The position numbers and the translations under genes are program-made. Below the pieces are notes generated by a model. It did not search any database, had not been told where the DNA came from, and was given only the letters and a program-made list of their open reading frames with translations. Below are positions 1 through 8,647 of a DNA stretch of 64,000 bases, in pieces. This stretch comes from Phytohabitans suffuscus (GTDB lineage: Bacteria; Actinomycetota; Actinomycetes; Mycobacteriales; Micromonosporaceae): assembly GCF_011764565.1 (NCBI RefSeq), contig NZ_AP022871.1, positions 9,176,320 through 9,240,319 on the forward strand, read 5' to 3'. Each line of letters opens with the position of its first letter. The stretch's first letter is position 1.

Positions 1-713
1 TCGAGCGAGAAGCGGGTCGTGTGCTCGTAGAACTCCCGCACCCGGGGATCCACTTCGGACGGGTCGAAGCCGGGCCCGGCCAGGTCGTCGAAGCGGGCCA
101 CGATGCCGACGTCCGGCGCGTCCGCCCGGAAGTCGCCGCCGACGGCGGCGGCGAGGTCGCGCACGTACCCGGTGCCGACGTACCGGGTGCGCGCGGCGAG
201 CGGGACGACGAACGGCAGGTCCGCGGCGGCCACCCGCTCGGCCAGCAGGCTCACCTGCGGGTCGCGGAAGACCAGGGCGGAAGCCGTCCGGTACACGAGC
301 ACCGTCGCGCCCGCCACGACGGCTGCCGGGGCCGCCCACCACAGCGACAGCGCGAGCCCCACGAGCAGGCCGACGACCGGTCCGAGCAGAACCTTCTGCG
401 GGCGCACCCCGAGCAGCCCGACCAGCAGGCCGGTGCCGACGCCGACCAGCAGCGGCCCCGCGCCGAGCCGGCCGGCCACCCAGCCGAGCGGCGCGGCCAG
501 CGCCACGCTCGTCGCGATCCGCGCCCACAGCGCCGGGATCTGGCCGGGCCGCTGCCGCGCGCGGGCCACCGCCTCGACGGCGGCGAGCCCGGCCCCGCCG
601 GCGACCGCGCCGGCCAGCGCGGCGGCGGTGCCCCAGTGCCCGGCCAGCGCCGCGCCGCCGAGCGCCCCGGACGCCACGGCGAACCCGACCGCGCCCGGGT
701 TCTTCTGTGCCAC
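1..713 (-). CDS. uncharacterised membrane protein (3' end beyond window)
   Basis: The minus strand is open from a GTG at 713 to the window edge, giving at least 237 residues that begin MAQKNPGAVGFAVASG. The first ~145 residues are Gly/Ala/Leu-rich with about four hydrophobic stretches (near residues 8-45, 65-80, 85-100 and 112-140), followed by a soluble segment rich in Asp and Arg that runs off the edge at REFYEHTTRFS. I do not recognise the function. It looks like an actinobacterial conserved membrane protein with a cytoplasmic C-terminal domain. No strong ribosome binding site is visible, but no other start lies nearby in frame. It is separated from the GH81 gene upstream by about 80 bases. 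Confidence 0.6.
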   Translation of the reverse strand, partial: MAQKNPGAVGFAVASGALGGAALAGHWGTAAALAGAVAGGAGLAAVEAVARARQRPGQIPALWARIATSVALAAPLGWVAGRLGAGPLLVGVGTGLLVGLLGVRPQKVLLGPVVGLLVGLALSLWWAAPAAVVAGATVLVYRTASALVFRDPQVSLLAERVAAADLPFVVPLAARTRYVGTGYVRDLAAAVGGDFRADAPDVGIVARFDDLAGPGFDPSEVDPRVREFYEHTTRFSL

Positions 714-796
714 GGCCGGAAATCTACCGGGCGGAGTGCCGAAAGAATACGGCTGGCGCCCCGCCACCCGGACGGGGCGCCAACCTGTCGCGCCGC

Positions 797-3745
797 TCAG
801 CTGTACGGCAGCCTGACCAGTGACTGGTTGCCGACGCCGAGGGTGGTGGGCGCGTTGCCGATCGCGCTCCACACCTCGACCCGGACCGTGCCGTTGCTCA
901 GGTTGCCGAGCGCGCCGGTGGCCGAGGCCAGCCCGGCCGCCTGGGTGTAGTGCTCGTAGCCGGTGACCGGGTCGGTGGCGAAGTAGCGGTACGTCTCGAC
1001 CCGCTCGAAGCCGCCGTTGCCGGTCAGGTCGTACGAGACCCGCACCTGCGTGCCGTTGCCGACCGAGCCGCCCGCGTCCAGGAAGAGGTCGAACGCGGTC
1101 GCCCCGCCGTTGTACGCCATGGTGAGCCCGGTCGCGGTGAAGGTGACCGGGTTGAACGGCGTGCCGTCGTGGTTGGTCCCGCCGGCCGACGGCACCGTGA
1201 CCGTGCCGGCGGTGCCCGCCCCCGCGAGCCCTCCGCCGCCGAGCAGGTAGCGGGTCGGCGAACCCGAAGGCGGCGGCGTGGTCGGCGGTGCGGTCGTCGG
1301 CGGGGCGGTGGTCGGCGGCGCCGTGGTGGGCGGTGCGGTGGTGGGCGGCGCGGTCGTCGGCGGGTTGCTCGGGTTGGTGCCGCCGCCCGCGCTGCCGCCG
1401 CTCCACGAGAAGGCGCCGGTGGTCACCGTCCGCCCGGCCGGCACGCTGAGCGTGGTACCGGTGGAGAACGTCACGGTGATCGGTGCGCCGCTGATGTTCG
1501 ACGCCACGTACGTGCGGGCGCCGTTCTTCACGAACGTGGCCGACAGCGGGTGGTTGGCCGACACCGAGGTGTCCACCGTGCCCAGTGCCGCGAGGTTGCG
1601 GATCCAGTGGAACGTGTGCGCCTTGCTCTCCCCCTCCTCGGAGGTGAAGCCGCTGTTGGCCCGGAAGTTCGCCAGCGCCGCGTCACCGTCGCCGAGGGCC
1701 TGGAACTCCCACAGGATGTCCTGCCACACGGTCGGCGGCCCGCCGTTGTTGCGCACCAGCTCGGCGTAGTTGGTGCGCACGTAGGACGGGTCGTAGCCGA
1801 GGTAGAGGTGGCCGCCGGTGATGGGAAGCATGTTGATGCCCTGGATCATCTCCGGCTCGGCGCTGAACCAGGTGGCGTACGCGCCGCCGTCGCCCCACAC
1901 CATGCCGACCGTGGAGTGGCCGAACGCGGCCGGGAAGTTCTGGTCGGCCGAGTCGAACCAGTACTCCTGGATCGCCGCCGCCTGCGTGGTGTAGAGGAAG
2001 ATGCCGGCGTTGCGGACGGCGGCGTTGCCGGTCGCCTGGCCCCACTGGATGAGCGCGTTGGCGAAGTTCTGACCCTCCGAAGAGGACTCCTGGTTGTTGC
2101 CGGCGCCGAACGAGCCGTGCCCGGAGGCCCAGTCGTGGCCGGCGTAGATGTCGAAGTCGCGCAGGTACGGGAAGCGGGTGTCGGCGCGGTCGTAGTTGTT
2201 CGCGTCCCGGATCAGCAGGTCGATCATGCCACCGTACTGGCCGGACGAGGCCCAGGCCGGGTCGAACTTCGCGAGCGTGGCGGCCGCCGCGATGAAGTAT
2301 CCGTAGTGGAAGTGGTGGTCGTTGAGCTCCTGGTCGGAGCCGTACGACGCGGGGTAGCCGATCAGCGTGCCCCAGTTGGCGTTGTAGTAGAACAGCTGGC
2401 CGGCCTCGCCGGACGAGGCGGTGAGCCAGTTGTTGAGTCGGTTGCGGATCGCGGTGAGCGCGCTGTCGCGCACCGCCGTGTTGCCCACCTGGTCGGCGAT
2501 CTCGGCGATCCGGGCCGCGCGGCCCAGGCCCTTGCCGGCCCAGTACGTGTCGCCGCCCGACGGCCCCTCCGGGTTGGCCTGGACGGCGGCGAGGTAGCTG
2601 TTGAGCGTGCTCAGGTCGGCGCCGGAGCTGTCCGCGACCGCCGGTACCTCGGGCAGCACGCCGCGGAACGTCATGGACGTCTGGAAGCTGGGCACGCCGA
2701 CCAGGGTGCGCATCGCGCCCCGCGCCGACGTGTAGGTCTCCGGGATGGGTGAGCCGCCGCTCAGGTACCGCCACTGGTGCGGGTAGAGGCTCACGACGGT
2801 GCCGGCGGCGCTGCCCTCGCGGGCCGTGGTCGTGAACGCGTACGTGGTGGTGAGGCCGTTGTTGGCCGGGTTGTACGCGTAGGAGACCCGGGTGCCGGTG
2901 ACGTGCGCGTGGGCGTACTGCCCGTACCGGTTGGCGAGGTCGACCCGGTTTCCGGTGGCCGGCAGCAGCGCGACCGAGAAGTACCCGCGACCGGCCAGTG
3001 TGGACGTGATGGTGCTGCCGCTGACGGTCCACGTGGCACCGCTCGGCGCGTACGCCACGTAGTCGCTGTCCCCGGCCGTGAAGCCCAGCGTCGCCCCGCT
3101 GTTGAGCCACACCGAGGGCGTGCCGGCGGTGGTGATCTGGGCGTTGCCGCCGGTCGCCTGGAAGTACGCGAACGGCAGCCCGTGCCCGATCGTCGCGCGC
3201 AGCGTGCGGGTGCCGTCGGTCCAGTACGGCGAGACCGTCCAGTCGCTCCAGCCGTCGACCCGCACGACCGGCGCGTTCAGCCCGGCGACGCCGACGAGGA
3301 TGTCCTGCACGTACGGGTAGTGGTACTCGCCGACGCCGGTCGCGGTGCCGCTGATCGCCGGCGTGGTGGTGTACGAGAACCCGAGCCCGTTGGCGAACGT
3401 GTCGTACGAGGTCGGATGCGCGTGCAGCGGCTCGCTGTACGCGCAGTCCGTCCGCTTGAACGCCAGCGACGACCACCAGTCGTTGGTGGGCAGGGCGCCG
3501 GCCGGCGCGTTCGCGGTGAGGAACTGCCGCGGGTTGCTGGAGAGGGTCCCGCACCCGGACGGCAGCGCCGCGCCGGGCGGGAGGGTCTCGGTGTAGCTGC
3601 CCGCCCCGACGGGCGCCGCGTCGGCGGCCCGGCCGGCGGCGACGGTGAGGATCCCGCTGGCCAGGATCACCACCGCGCCGGCGGCGAGCAGGCGAAGCCG
3701 CTGCCTTCGGGGTCTTTGAGTCGTGGTCGACGGTCCGGCTCTCAT
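797..3745 (-). CDS. secreted GH81 endo-beta-1,3-glucanase with C-terminal carbohydrate-binding domain
   Basis: The 982-residue protein has a twin-Arg-rich N terminus and hydrophobic signal peptide (about residues 1-43), a GH81 catalytic region (about 50-770), a Pro-Thr linker with six PPTTA repeats (about 795-835) and a ~145-residue beta-sandwich-like C-terminal domain ending in LVRLPYS that probably binds beta-glucan (CBM56-like is a guess). GH81 hallmarks are NDHHFHYGYF near residue 475 and NNQESSSEGQNFANA near 553-567, which contain the family's Asp and Glu catalytic residues. GH81 enzymes cleave internal beta-1,3-glucosidic bonds (callose, laminarin, fungal wall glucan) outside the cell. 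A palindromic operator lies about 80 bases upstream. The gene is intact, unlike many neighbours. Confidence 0.93.
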   Translation of the reverse strand: MRAGPSTTTQRPRRQRLRLLAAGAVVILASGILTVAAGRAADAAPVGAGSYTETLPPGAALPSGCGTLSSNPRQFLTANAPAGALPTNDWWSSLAFKRTDCAYSEPLHAHPTSYDTFANGLGFSYTTTPAISGTATGVGEYHYPYVQDILVGVAGLNAPVVRVDGWSDWTVSPYWTDGTRTLRATIGHGLPFAYFQATGGNAQITTAGTPSVWLNSGATLGFTAGDSDYVAYAPSGATWTVSGSTITSTLAGRGYFSVALLPATGNRVDLANRYGQYAHAHVTGTRVSYAYNPANNGLTTTYAFTTTAREGSAAGTVVSLYPHQWRYLSGGSPIPETYTSARGAMRTLVGVPSFQTSMTFRGVLPEVPAVADSSGADLSTLNSYLAAVQANPEGPSGGDTYWAGKGLGRAARIAEIADQVGNTAVRDSALTAIRNRLNNWLTASSGEAGQLFYYNANWGTLIGYPASYGSDQELNDHHFHYGYFIAAAATLAKFDPAWASSGQYGGMIDLLIRDANNYDRADTRFPYLRDFDIYAGHDWASGHGSFGAGNNQESSSEGQNFANALIQWGQATGNAAVRNAGIFLYTTQAAAIQEYWFDSADQNFPAAFGHSTVGMVWGDGGAYATWFSAEPEMIQGINMLPITGGHLYLGYDPSYVRTNYAELVRNNGGPPTVWQDILWEFQALGDGDAALANFRANSGFTSEEGESKAHTFHWIRNLAALGTVDTSVSANHPLSATFVKNGARTYVASNISGAPITVTFSTGTTLSVPAGRTVTTGAFSWSGGSAGGGTNPSNPPTTAPPTTAPPTTAPPTTAPPTTAPPTTPPPSGSPTRYLLGGGGLAGAGTAGTVTVPSAGGTNHDGTPFNPVTFTATGLTMAYNGGATAFDLFLDAGGSVGNGTQVRVSYDLTGNGGFERVETYRYFATDPVTGYEHYTQAAGLASATGALGNLSNGTVRVEVWSAIGNAPTTLGVGNQSLVRLPYS

Positions 3746-3822
3746 CGTGACCCCTTACAGGTCTGGACGCGCACGTCCGCGGTCGGATGGGAAGCCGGGT
3801 ACGCGCTCCGACCCGCCGACGT

Positions 3823-3834
3823 GAGAGCGCTCTC
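3823..3834. promoter_or_regulatory. LacI-family-type operator upstream of GH81
   Basis: A perfect 12-bp palindrome, GAGAGCGCTCTC, sits about 78 bases upstream of the GH81 start. It resembles the centre-CG operators of CebR/BglR-type LacI repressors (GGGAGCGCTCCC). Induction of the glucanase by a beta-glucan breakdown product is the likely meaning. No intact LacI gene is present in the window; a decayed one lies at 8.6-9.0 kb. Confidence 0.6.
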
Positions 3835-3871
3835 CCGGCGCGATCAGAGTGACGGTTGTCGCTCCCGGATG

Positions 3872-4915
3872 TCAAGGGATTGTTGTCACGGCGTTTCCAG
3901 ATAGTTGCGCCGCCACGGCCCGGTCCGCGTCGTCGGCGACCAGGTCCATGTTGATCGCCGCACCCGCCGTCACGCCCTGCGCCGCCGCGGTGACCACCTG
4001 GGCCATCACGTCGGTGACGTTCCCGGCGAGCCAGAGGCCGGGCAGCTCGGACTGCCCGGCCGGACCGGCCGGGTACGCCGCGCCCGCCGGGTGCTCCACC
4101 GGCTTGAGCCCCAGGTCGTCCAGGACCGGCGAGGAGGCGACCATCCGCGTGGTCACCGCGACCACCTCGCGGGCGACGACCGTACCGTCCGCGAGGCGCA
4201 GCCCGGCGACCTCGCCGTCGACCACCTCGACCGCCTCGACGACGCCCTCGACCACCCGGACCCCGCGGGCCGCGAGCCGCTCCGCCTGCGCCGCGGTCAG
4301 CGCCCCGGCGGTCTCGGTCTCGCCACTCGGCGGCGCGGCGGCGTGGGCCGCGCCGCTCAGCGGCGCGGCGGCGTGCGTGCCACTCAGCGGCGCGGCGGTG
4401 TGGGTGAAGAGCACGACGTCCGGCGACCACTGGCGGAACAGCAGCGCCTTGTCGGCCGCCATCGCGCCGCCGCCGAGCACGCCGATGGCCCGGTCGCGGA
4501 CCTCCCAGCCGTGGCAGTACGGGCAGTGCACCACGTCCCGCCCCCACCGCTCGCGCAGCCCGGCGACGTCGGGCAGCTCGTCCACCAGGCCGCTGGCGAC
4601 CAGCAGCCGGCGGGCCGCGAGCCGCCGCCCGCCGTCCAGGTCGACCTCGAAGCCCGCGCCGGTGCGGCGGGCGCCGCGGGCCACGCCCTCGATGACGACA
4701 CCGCCGTACCGGGTCACCTCGGCCCGCCCTTCGGCGACCAGCGCGGCCGGGCGCATACCGTCGCGGGTGAGGAAGTTGTGCACACCCTCGGCCGGCGCGT
4801 TGCGGGGCCGGCCCGCGTCCACGAGGGCCACCGCGCGCCGGGCGCGGGCCAGGGTCAGCGCGCCGCTCAGCCCGGCGGCGCCACCACCGATCACGATCAC
4901 GTCGAACTTCTCCAT
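3872..4915 (-). CDS. thioredoxin-reductase-like FAD/NAD(P) oxidoreductase
   Basis: The 347-residue flavoprotein starts MEKFDVIVIGGGAAGLSG, a dinucleotide-binding Rossmann motif. A CPYC redox pair lies near residue 132, in the position of the thioredoxin reductase dithiol, followed by a second nucleotide site around GVLGGGAMAADKALL. The end (GLWLAGNVTD) matches the FAD-ribityl motif of the family. An unusual in-frame repeat of AAPLSG-type units (about residues 172-199) is inserted in the NAD domain. The ATG at 4915 is chosen over an upstream in-frame start at 4951 because homology begins there. It is divergent from the XRE-cupin regulator with 66 bases between starts. This pairing is common in actinobacteria and suggests control by that regulator. 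Confidence 0.88.
   Translation of the reverse strand: MEKFDVIVIGGGAAGLSGALTLARARRAVALVDAGRPRNAPAEGVHNFLTRDGMRPAALVAEGRAEVTRYGGVVIEGVARGARRTGAGFEVDLDGGRRLAARRLLVASGLVDELPDVAGLRERWGRDVVHCPYCHGWEVRDRAIGVLGGGAMAADKALLFRQWSPDVVLFTHTAAPLSGTHAAAPLSGAAHAAAPPSGETETAGALTAAQAERLAARGVRVVEGVVEAVEVVDGEVAGLRLADGTVVAREVVAVTTRMVASSPVLDDLGLKPVEHPAGAAYPAGPAGQSELPGLWLAGNVTDVMAQVVTAAAQGVTAGAAINMDLVADDADRAVAAQLSGNAVTTIP
4318..4400 (-). repeat. in-frame tandem repeat inside the flavoprotein gene
   Basis: Three imperfect copies of a 24-30 bp GC-rich unit, around the core CACTCAGCGGCGCGGCGG on the plus strand, encode AAPLSG-type repeats in a loop of the NAD-binding domain. It looks like slippage-generated expansion. 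Confidence 0.7.
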
Positions 4916-4981
4916 GCGACCGACCGTGCCGCATCCCCGCGTACCCGGCAAAGGTTCTTGCCGTTATGGCAAACTGGCCGG

Positions 4982-5572
4982 ATGGCGGACGACCTGGAGG
5001 GGGTGCTCGCCGCGGTCGGCCCCCGGCTGCGGGAGCTGCGGCGGCGGCGCCGCACCACGCTGACCGAGCTGTCGAGCGCGACCGGCATCTCGGTCTCCAC
5101 GCTCTCCCGGCTGGAGTCCGGCCAGCGCCGCCCCACCCTGGAGCTGCTGCTGCCGCTGGCCCGCGCGCACGGCGTGCAGATCGACGAGCTGGTCGGCGCC
5201 CCACCCACCGGCGACCCGCGCGTGCACATGCGCCCCATCCAGCGCGGCGACCTGACGATGGTGCCGCTGACCCGCCGCGCCGGCGGCGTGCAGGCGTACA
5301 AGCTCATCTTCGCGAGTGGACGGTCCACACCGGACCCCAAGACACACGAGGGGTACGAGTGGATGTACGTCCTCAATGGACACCTGCGGGTCGTCCTCGG
5401 CGACCGCGACATGGTGCTGGAGCCGGGCGAGGCGGCCGAGTTCGACACGCGGGTGCCGCACTGGTTCGGCAGCCTCGACGGCGCCCCGGTCGAGGTGCTG
5501 AGCCTGTTCGGCCCGCAGGGCGAGCGCGCCCACCTGCGGGTCGGCGCCACCCGCACCCGCCCCTCGCCGTAG
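4982..5572 (+). CDS. XRE-family regulator with C-terminal cupin domain
   Basis: The 196-residue protein has an N-terminal helix-turn-helix (about residues 8-65, LSSATGISVSTLSRLESG) and a C-terminal cupin barrel (about 95-190) with the conserved HEGYEWMYVLNGHLRV and GEAAEFDTRVPHWF strands. Such regulators bind DNA through the XRE domain and sense a small ligand or metal in the cupin. It is divergent from the flavoprotein gene, so the 66-bp gap probably carries both promoters and its operator. The ATG at 4982 gives the full helix-turn-helix. Confidence 0.9.
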   Translation: MADDLEGVLAAVGPRLRELRRRRRTTLTELSSATGISVSTLSRLESGQRRPTLELLLPLARAHGVQIDELVGAPPTGDPRVHMRPIQRGDLTMVPLTRRAGGVQAYKLIFASGRSTPDPKTHEGYEWMYVLNGHLRVVLGDRDMVLEPGEAAEFDTRVPHWFGSLDGAPVEVLSLFGPQGERAHLRVGATRTRPSP

Positions 5573-5612
5573 GGGACGGCGCGCCGCCGCCGCGCGCCGT
5601 AGCGTGGTGCGC

Positions 5613-6099
5613 ATGGGGCCAGCATCAGAGGACGACCTCGCCGGGATGGCCCGGCAGGTCGTCGACGCGAACCACTTCATGACCCTGGGGACGAGCGAGC
5701 CGGACGGCCGCCCCGGCTGTCGCCGGTGTACTTCACGCACGCCGCCTACCGCGACTTCTACTGGGTCTCCTCCCCCGACGCCCACCACTCGGCCAACCTC
5801 GCCGCCCGCCCGGCCGTCGCCGTCGTCATCTTCGACTCCCAGGTGCCGCCGAGCCAGACCCGCGCCGTCTACGTGCGGGCCGAGGCCGCCCGGGTGCCCG
5901 ACGGCGAGCTGGCGGAGCACTGCGCGGCGGCGTTCGCGCGGGTCGGGCCGGGCGCCCACGCCTTCACCCCGAGGAGCTGAGCGGCGACGCTCCCCTGCGG
6001 CTCTACCTGGCCCGCGCGACGAGGCACGAGGTGCACATCCGCGGCCGCGACCCGGTCTACGGCACCGGCGTCGACCGCCGCCTGACCGTGGTCATCTGA
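5613..6099 (+). CDS. pyridoxamine 5'-phosphate oxidase family protein (two apparent frameshifts)
   Basis: Joining three frames gives a ~162-residue FMN-binding split-barrel protein: MGPASEDDLAGMARQVVDAN, then SPVYFTHAAYRDFYWVSSPD and VVIFDSQVPPSQTRAVYVRA, ending RGRDPVYGTGVDRRLTVVI. Two single bases appear to be missing, one in the CCCC run near 5714 and one near 5971. Restoring each base restores the expected family sequence (GRPRLSPVY and TPEELSGDAP). Members reduce or bind flavin or F420 or act as small oxidoreductases; the substrate is unknown. The breaks fit a window-wide pattern of likely sequencing deletions. Confidence 0.75.
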
Positions 6100-6132
6100 C
6101 CTCGGGACCCCAGCCACCGGCGTGGGCGCCGG

Positions 6133-6245
6133 CGGCGGCGCGGGGGCCGGCAGCGCGGGAGCTGGCAGCGGCGCGGGAACCGACGGCGCGGGAGCCGGCA
6201 GCGGTGCGGGAGCCGACGGCGCGGGAGCCGACGGCGGCGCGGCCC
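6133..6245. repeat. GC-rich imperfect tandem repeat
   Basis: About seven imperfect copies of a ~15-bp unit (core GACGGCGCGGGAGCC) fill most of the gap between two convergent genes. Plus-strand translation gives only Gly/Ala/Ser, and minus-strand translation only Arg/Pro, so I do not treat it as coding. Confidence 0.6.
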
Positions 6246-6362
6246 GGAACCAAGAGGACGAGATCGCGGCCGAGCTGGCCCGGCCACCGGCGTTCGGGGG
6301 CCGGCGACGGCGCGGCGGGGTTCCTGAGGGTGTGCGGCGGGGTTCCTGACGGGTGTGTCACC

Positions 6363-7337
6363 TCAGGGCCGCCAGACCACCAGCACCGCGTCCCGTGCCC
6401 GCTGCGCGAACCGCCCCGACGGCGACGCCTCGCCCAGCAGCGCCCGCAGGTCACGCTCGAAGTCCGCGAGGCGCGCGCCGAACAGGTGCGGCGCCGACCA
6501 CGACAGCGAGAACACCAGCGCCACCACCTGGTCCACGGAACGCTCGTGCACCGCGCCGCCGCCGACCGGCAGCCGCTCCGGGCCGGTGTAGCCCGCCGCC
6601 CGCATGATGTCCGCCTCGCCACCGGGCGTACCCCGCGGCAGCAGCGCCTCGCCGGCCCGCCGCACCGGCCCGAGGTACCGCCGCACCAGCGCGGCGATCC
6701 CGTCGTGCGGCGGCTCCGGGTGCGGCAGCGGACCGCCGCCGGCCGCCCCGAGATGGGTGACCCCGTCGACGTGGACCCAGGCCCCGCCGGGCGAGAGCAT
6801 CCCGCGGACCCGCCGGGCCACGAGCGGCCGGTCCATCCAGTGGAACGACTGCGCGAACGTCGCCACCCGGAACCTGCCCAGCCCGGCCGGAAGCTCCTCC
6901 GCCCGCAGGTGCCGCCACTCGACACCGTGCCCGCCGTCCCCGCCGTCCCCACCGTGCGCGAAGTCCCCGACATGAGCGCGGTCGGCATCGTGCCCGCCGT
7001 CCCCACCGTGCGCGAGGTCCCCGCCGTGCACGCAGTCGGCACCGTGCCCGACCTCCCCACCGTGCGCATCGGTCCCACCGCACGCGCTGCCGGCACCGTC
7101 CTTGGTGGACCGTCGTGCCTCGGCGACCATGCCGGCGTCGGCGTCCACGCCGACCGCGCCCTCGAACAGCGGCGCCAGCGTCCGGGTCAGCGTGCCGGGC
7201 CCGCACCCCACGTCGAGCAGCCGCCCCCGCCCGTCGAGCCCCAGCCCCGCCCGGAGCACCTCGGCGATCCCGGCGGGGTACGGCAGCCGGCCCGCCGCGT
7301 AGTACCGGGCGCTGCCGGCGTAGAGCGAGTCGTCCAC
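6363..7337 (-). CDS. class I SAM-dependent methyltransferase with His/Asp-rich repeat insert
   Basis: The 324-residue protein has motif I LLDVGCGPGTLTRTLAP (about residues 41-57), an acidic post-I motif (VGVDADAGM), the Methyltransf_11-type FAQSFHWMD segment and a C-terminal half typical of small-molecule methyltransferases. Between post-I and motif II sits a ~54-residue insertion made of an 18-residue repeat rich in His, Gly and Asp (HGGDxGHxAD), absent from ordinary family members. It starts at a GTG (7337). The substrate cannot be predicted. Downstream of its stop the DNA is the repeat tract at 6.13-6.25 kb. Confidence 0.85.
   Translation of the reverse strand: MDDSLYAGSARYYAAGRLPYPAGIAEVLRAGLGLDGRGRLLDVGCGPGTLTRTLAPLFEGAVGVDADAGMVAEARRSTKDGAGSACGGTDAHGGEVGHGADCVHGGDLAHGGDGGHDADRAHVGDFAHGGDGGDGGHGVEWRHLRAEELPAGLGRFRVATFAQSFHWMDRPLVARRVRGMLSPGGAWVHVDGVTHLGAAGGGPLPHPEPPHDGIAALVRRYLGPVRRAGEALLPRGTPGGEADIMRAAGYTGPERLPVGGGAVHERSVDQVVALVFSLSWSAPHLFGARLADFERDLRALLGEASPSGRFAQRARDAVLVVWRP
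6943..7095 (-). repeat. 54-bp in-frame tandem repeat in the methyltransferase
   Basis: About three copies with 54-55 bp spacing; the shared core ends CCCCACCGTGCGC and recurs at about 6943, 6997 and 7052. They code for the 18-residue His/Asp-rich repeats. Confidence 0.75.
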
Positions 7338-7537
7338 CCGCCGACCCTAAAGCCGGCCCGGCCGCCGCGCCTGACGGCCCCGCCCTGACGGCCGCCCCGC
7401 CCACCGCCTGACCTCCACGATGGGCGCAACCTTTTCCGTTGCCACCAACCGCTTGGTCGGCTTGTACGCCACCGGATGCGCCGCTATGGTCTTGCGTCGT
7501 CCGGACGGACTCCCCCGTCCCGAGAGGCCCCGTTCCC

Positions 7538-8158
7538 CTACTCCCGCTCGAGCCCGAGCGCCAAACCTGTGTCACCGTGCACGGCGAGAGCCCGCTGGTG
7601 CTCCTCGTCGAGGATCCTCACGAAGCGTTTGCGACCCCGGGAGGTCAGATAGGAGAAACGCCAGGAATCCCACCACTCACGGGAAATCCGGTCGCCGAAC
7701 AGGCGAGAGGCGTTCGCCCGCACGGTGTGCTCCGACATCATCCGCAGATCCCACGCCATGGCCCAATGGCTCACGACGAGGTTCGCATAGACCTTCAGCG
7801 TGGCGTCCGTGTCGAGCGTGGGGTCGACGCCGTCGACATATAGGAATCTTGGATCCTGAAGGGCGAGCTTGGCGATCTCAAGATGCTGCTGTTTGAACGA
7901 GTAAAGCTGCGTCATACGGTTTTGTCGCCATTGCAGCAAGAGCGAAGCCGCGACCCCGCAGAAGGCGAGGCTGGACAGGATGGCAGAGACCCCCGCATAG
8001 GCGTCGCCCACGTTCGCGAGGAGATCCCAGTCCTTTCCGCCGCCGCCGAGCCGGCCGAGAAGTGTGGGCGCCTGGAGTATCAAGACCAACAATGCCACGC
8101 CAAGAGCGCCCACCCATACGGCCGGCATCCATGGCCAGCGCTCTCGACGCCGTAGCAC
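7538..8158 (-). CDS. DUF6082-like two-helix membrane protein
   Basis: The 206-residue protein has two N-terminal transmembrane helices (about residues 10-33 and 50-72) followed by a cytoplasmic helical domain with QNRMTQLYSFKQQHLEIAKLAL and a C-terminal REWWDSWRFSYLTSRGRKRFV segment. This resembles the actinobacterial DUF6082 family of unknown function, often found near DUF397/helix-turn-helix genes, as here. Composition is clearly less GC-rich than its neighbours, as is the 280-bp intergenic stretch upstream, which may reflect acquisition. It is divergent from the DUF397 gene. Confidence 0.7.
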   Translation of the reverse strand: MLRRRERWPWMPAVWVGALGVALLVLILQAPTLLGRLGGGGKDWDLLANVGDAYAGVSAILSSLAFCGVAASLLLQWRQNRMTQLYSFKQQHLEIAKLALQDPRFLYVDGVDPTLDTDATLKVYANLVVSHWAMAWDLRMMSEHTVRANASRLFGDRISREWWDSWRFSYLTSRGRKRFVRILDEEHQRALAVHGDTGLALGLERE

Positions 8159-8440
8159 AGCGACCTCCTTGAGCCCGCGGCAACTGGGCCCATCATGTCG
8201 GGCGCATCAATAGTTACACCACTCATCAACGTTATTCAAAAAGACCTTGGTCTGTATCCGACACAGAAAGTCGTGGAACCGTTAAGATGTGCAACTTTCA
8301 AACCTCGGCTTCAAACAGAGGTCCAATATCAAAATGTGGCCGCACGCTCGTGTGTTTGGAAATTCGGATCACCAACGATGTCGATACGACTAGCTTGACT
8401 ATCGACACATCCGGCGGCACAGCGGGGGGAAGTGTTCGCG
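8159..8440. other. AT-richer divergent intergenic region
   Basis: This 280-bp stretch separates the DUF6082-like and DUF397 genes and is markedly richer in A and T than its surroundings. It should carry both promoters (for example TTGACT at 8395-8400). I see no gene or clear repeat in it. Confidence 0.5.
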
Positions 8441-8632
8441 GTGAATAAGACAATCTGGTTTAAAAGCACGCGCAGCGCGATGGGAAACGAGTGTGTCGAA
8501 GTGAGGGCCGCCGGCCAGACCGTACAGGTTCGCGACTCGAAGCGGCCCGACGCGACCCTGTGCTTCGTCCGGCCGGAGTGGCGCGGCTTCATCGCTGGGG
8601 TGAAGCTCGGCGAGTTCGACCGCACCGGATAG
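8441..8632 (+). CDS. DUF397 domain protein
   Basis: The 63-residue protein (MNKTIWFKSTRSAMGNECVE...) has the whole DUF397 signature: W-x-KS near the start, CVEV, VQVRDSK near residue 30 and a final W-x-x-F-x-x-x-K-x-GEFD. DUF397 proteins are small actinobacterial proteins, usually partners of Scr1-type XRE regulators in development and antibiotic control; no such regulator is adjacent here. The GTG at 8441 is preferred to the in-frame GTG at 8432 because GGGGGA lies at a suitable distance from it and abuts the other. Confidence 0.88.
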   Translation: MNKTIWFKSTRSAMGNECVEVRAAGQTVQVRDSKRPDATLCFVRPEWRGFIAGVKLGEFDRTG

Positions 8633-8647
8633 GCCCGGCCGGCGTGG

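Noticed and set aside
6122..6349. Gly/Ala-rich small protein
   Set aside because: It is only the translation of a short tandem repeat, without a ribosome site or any other sequence.
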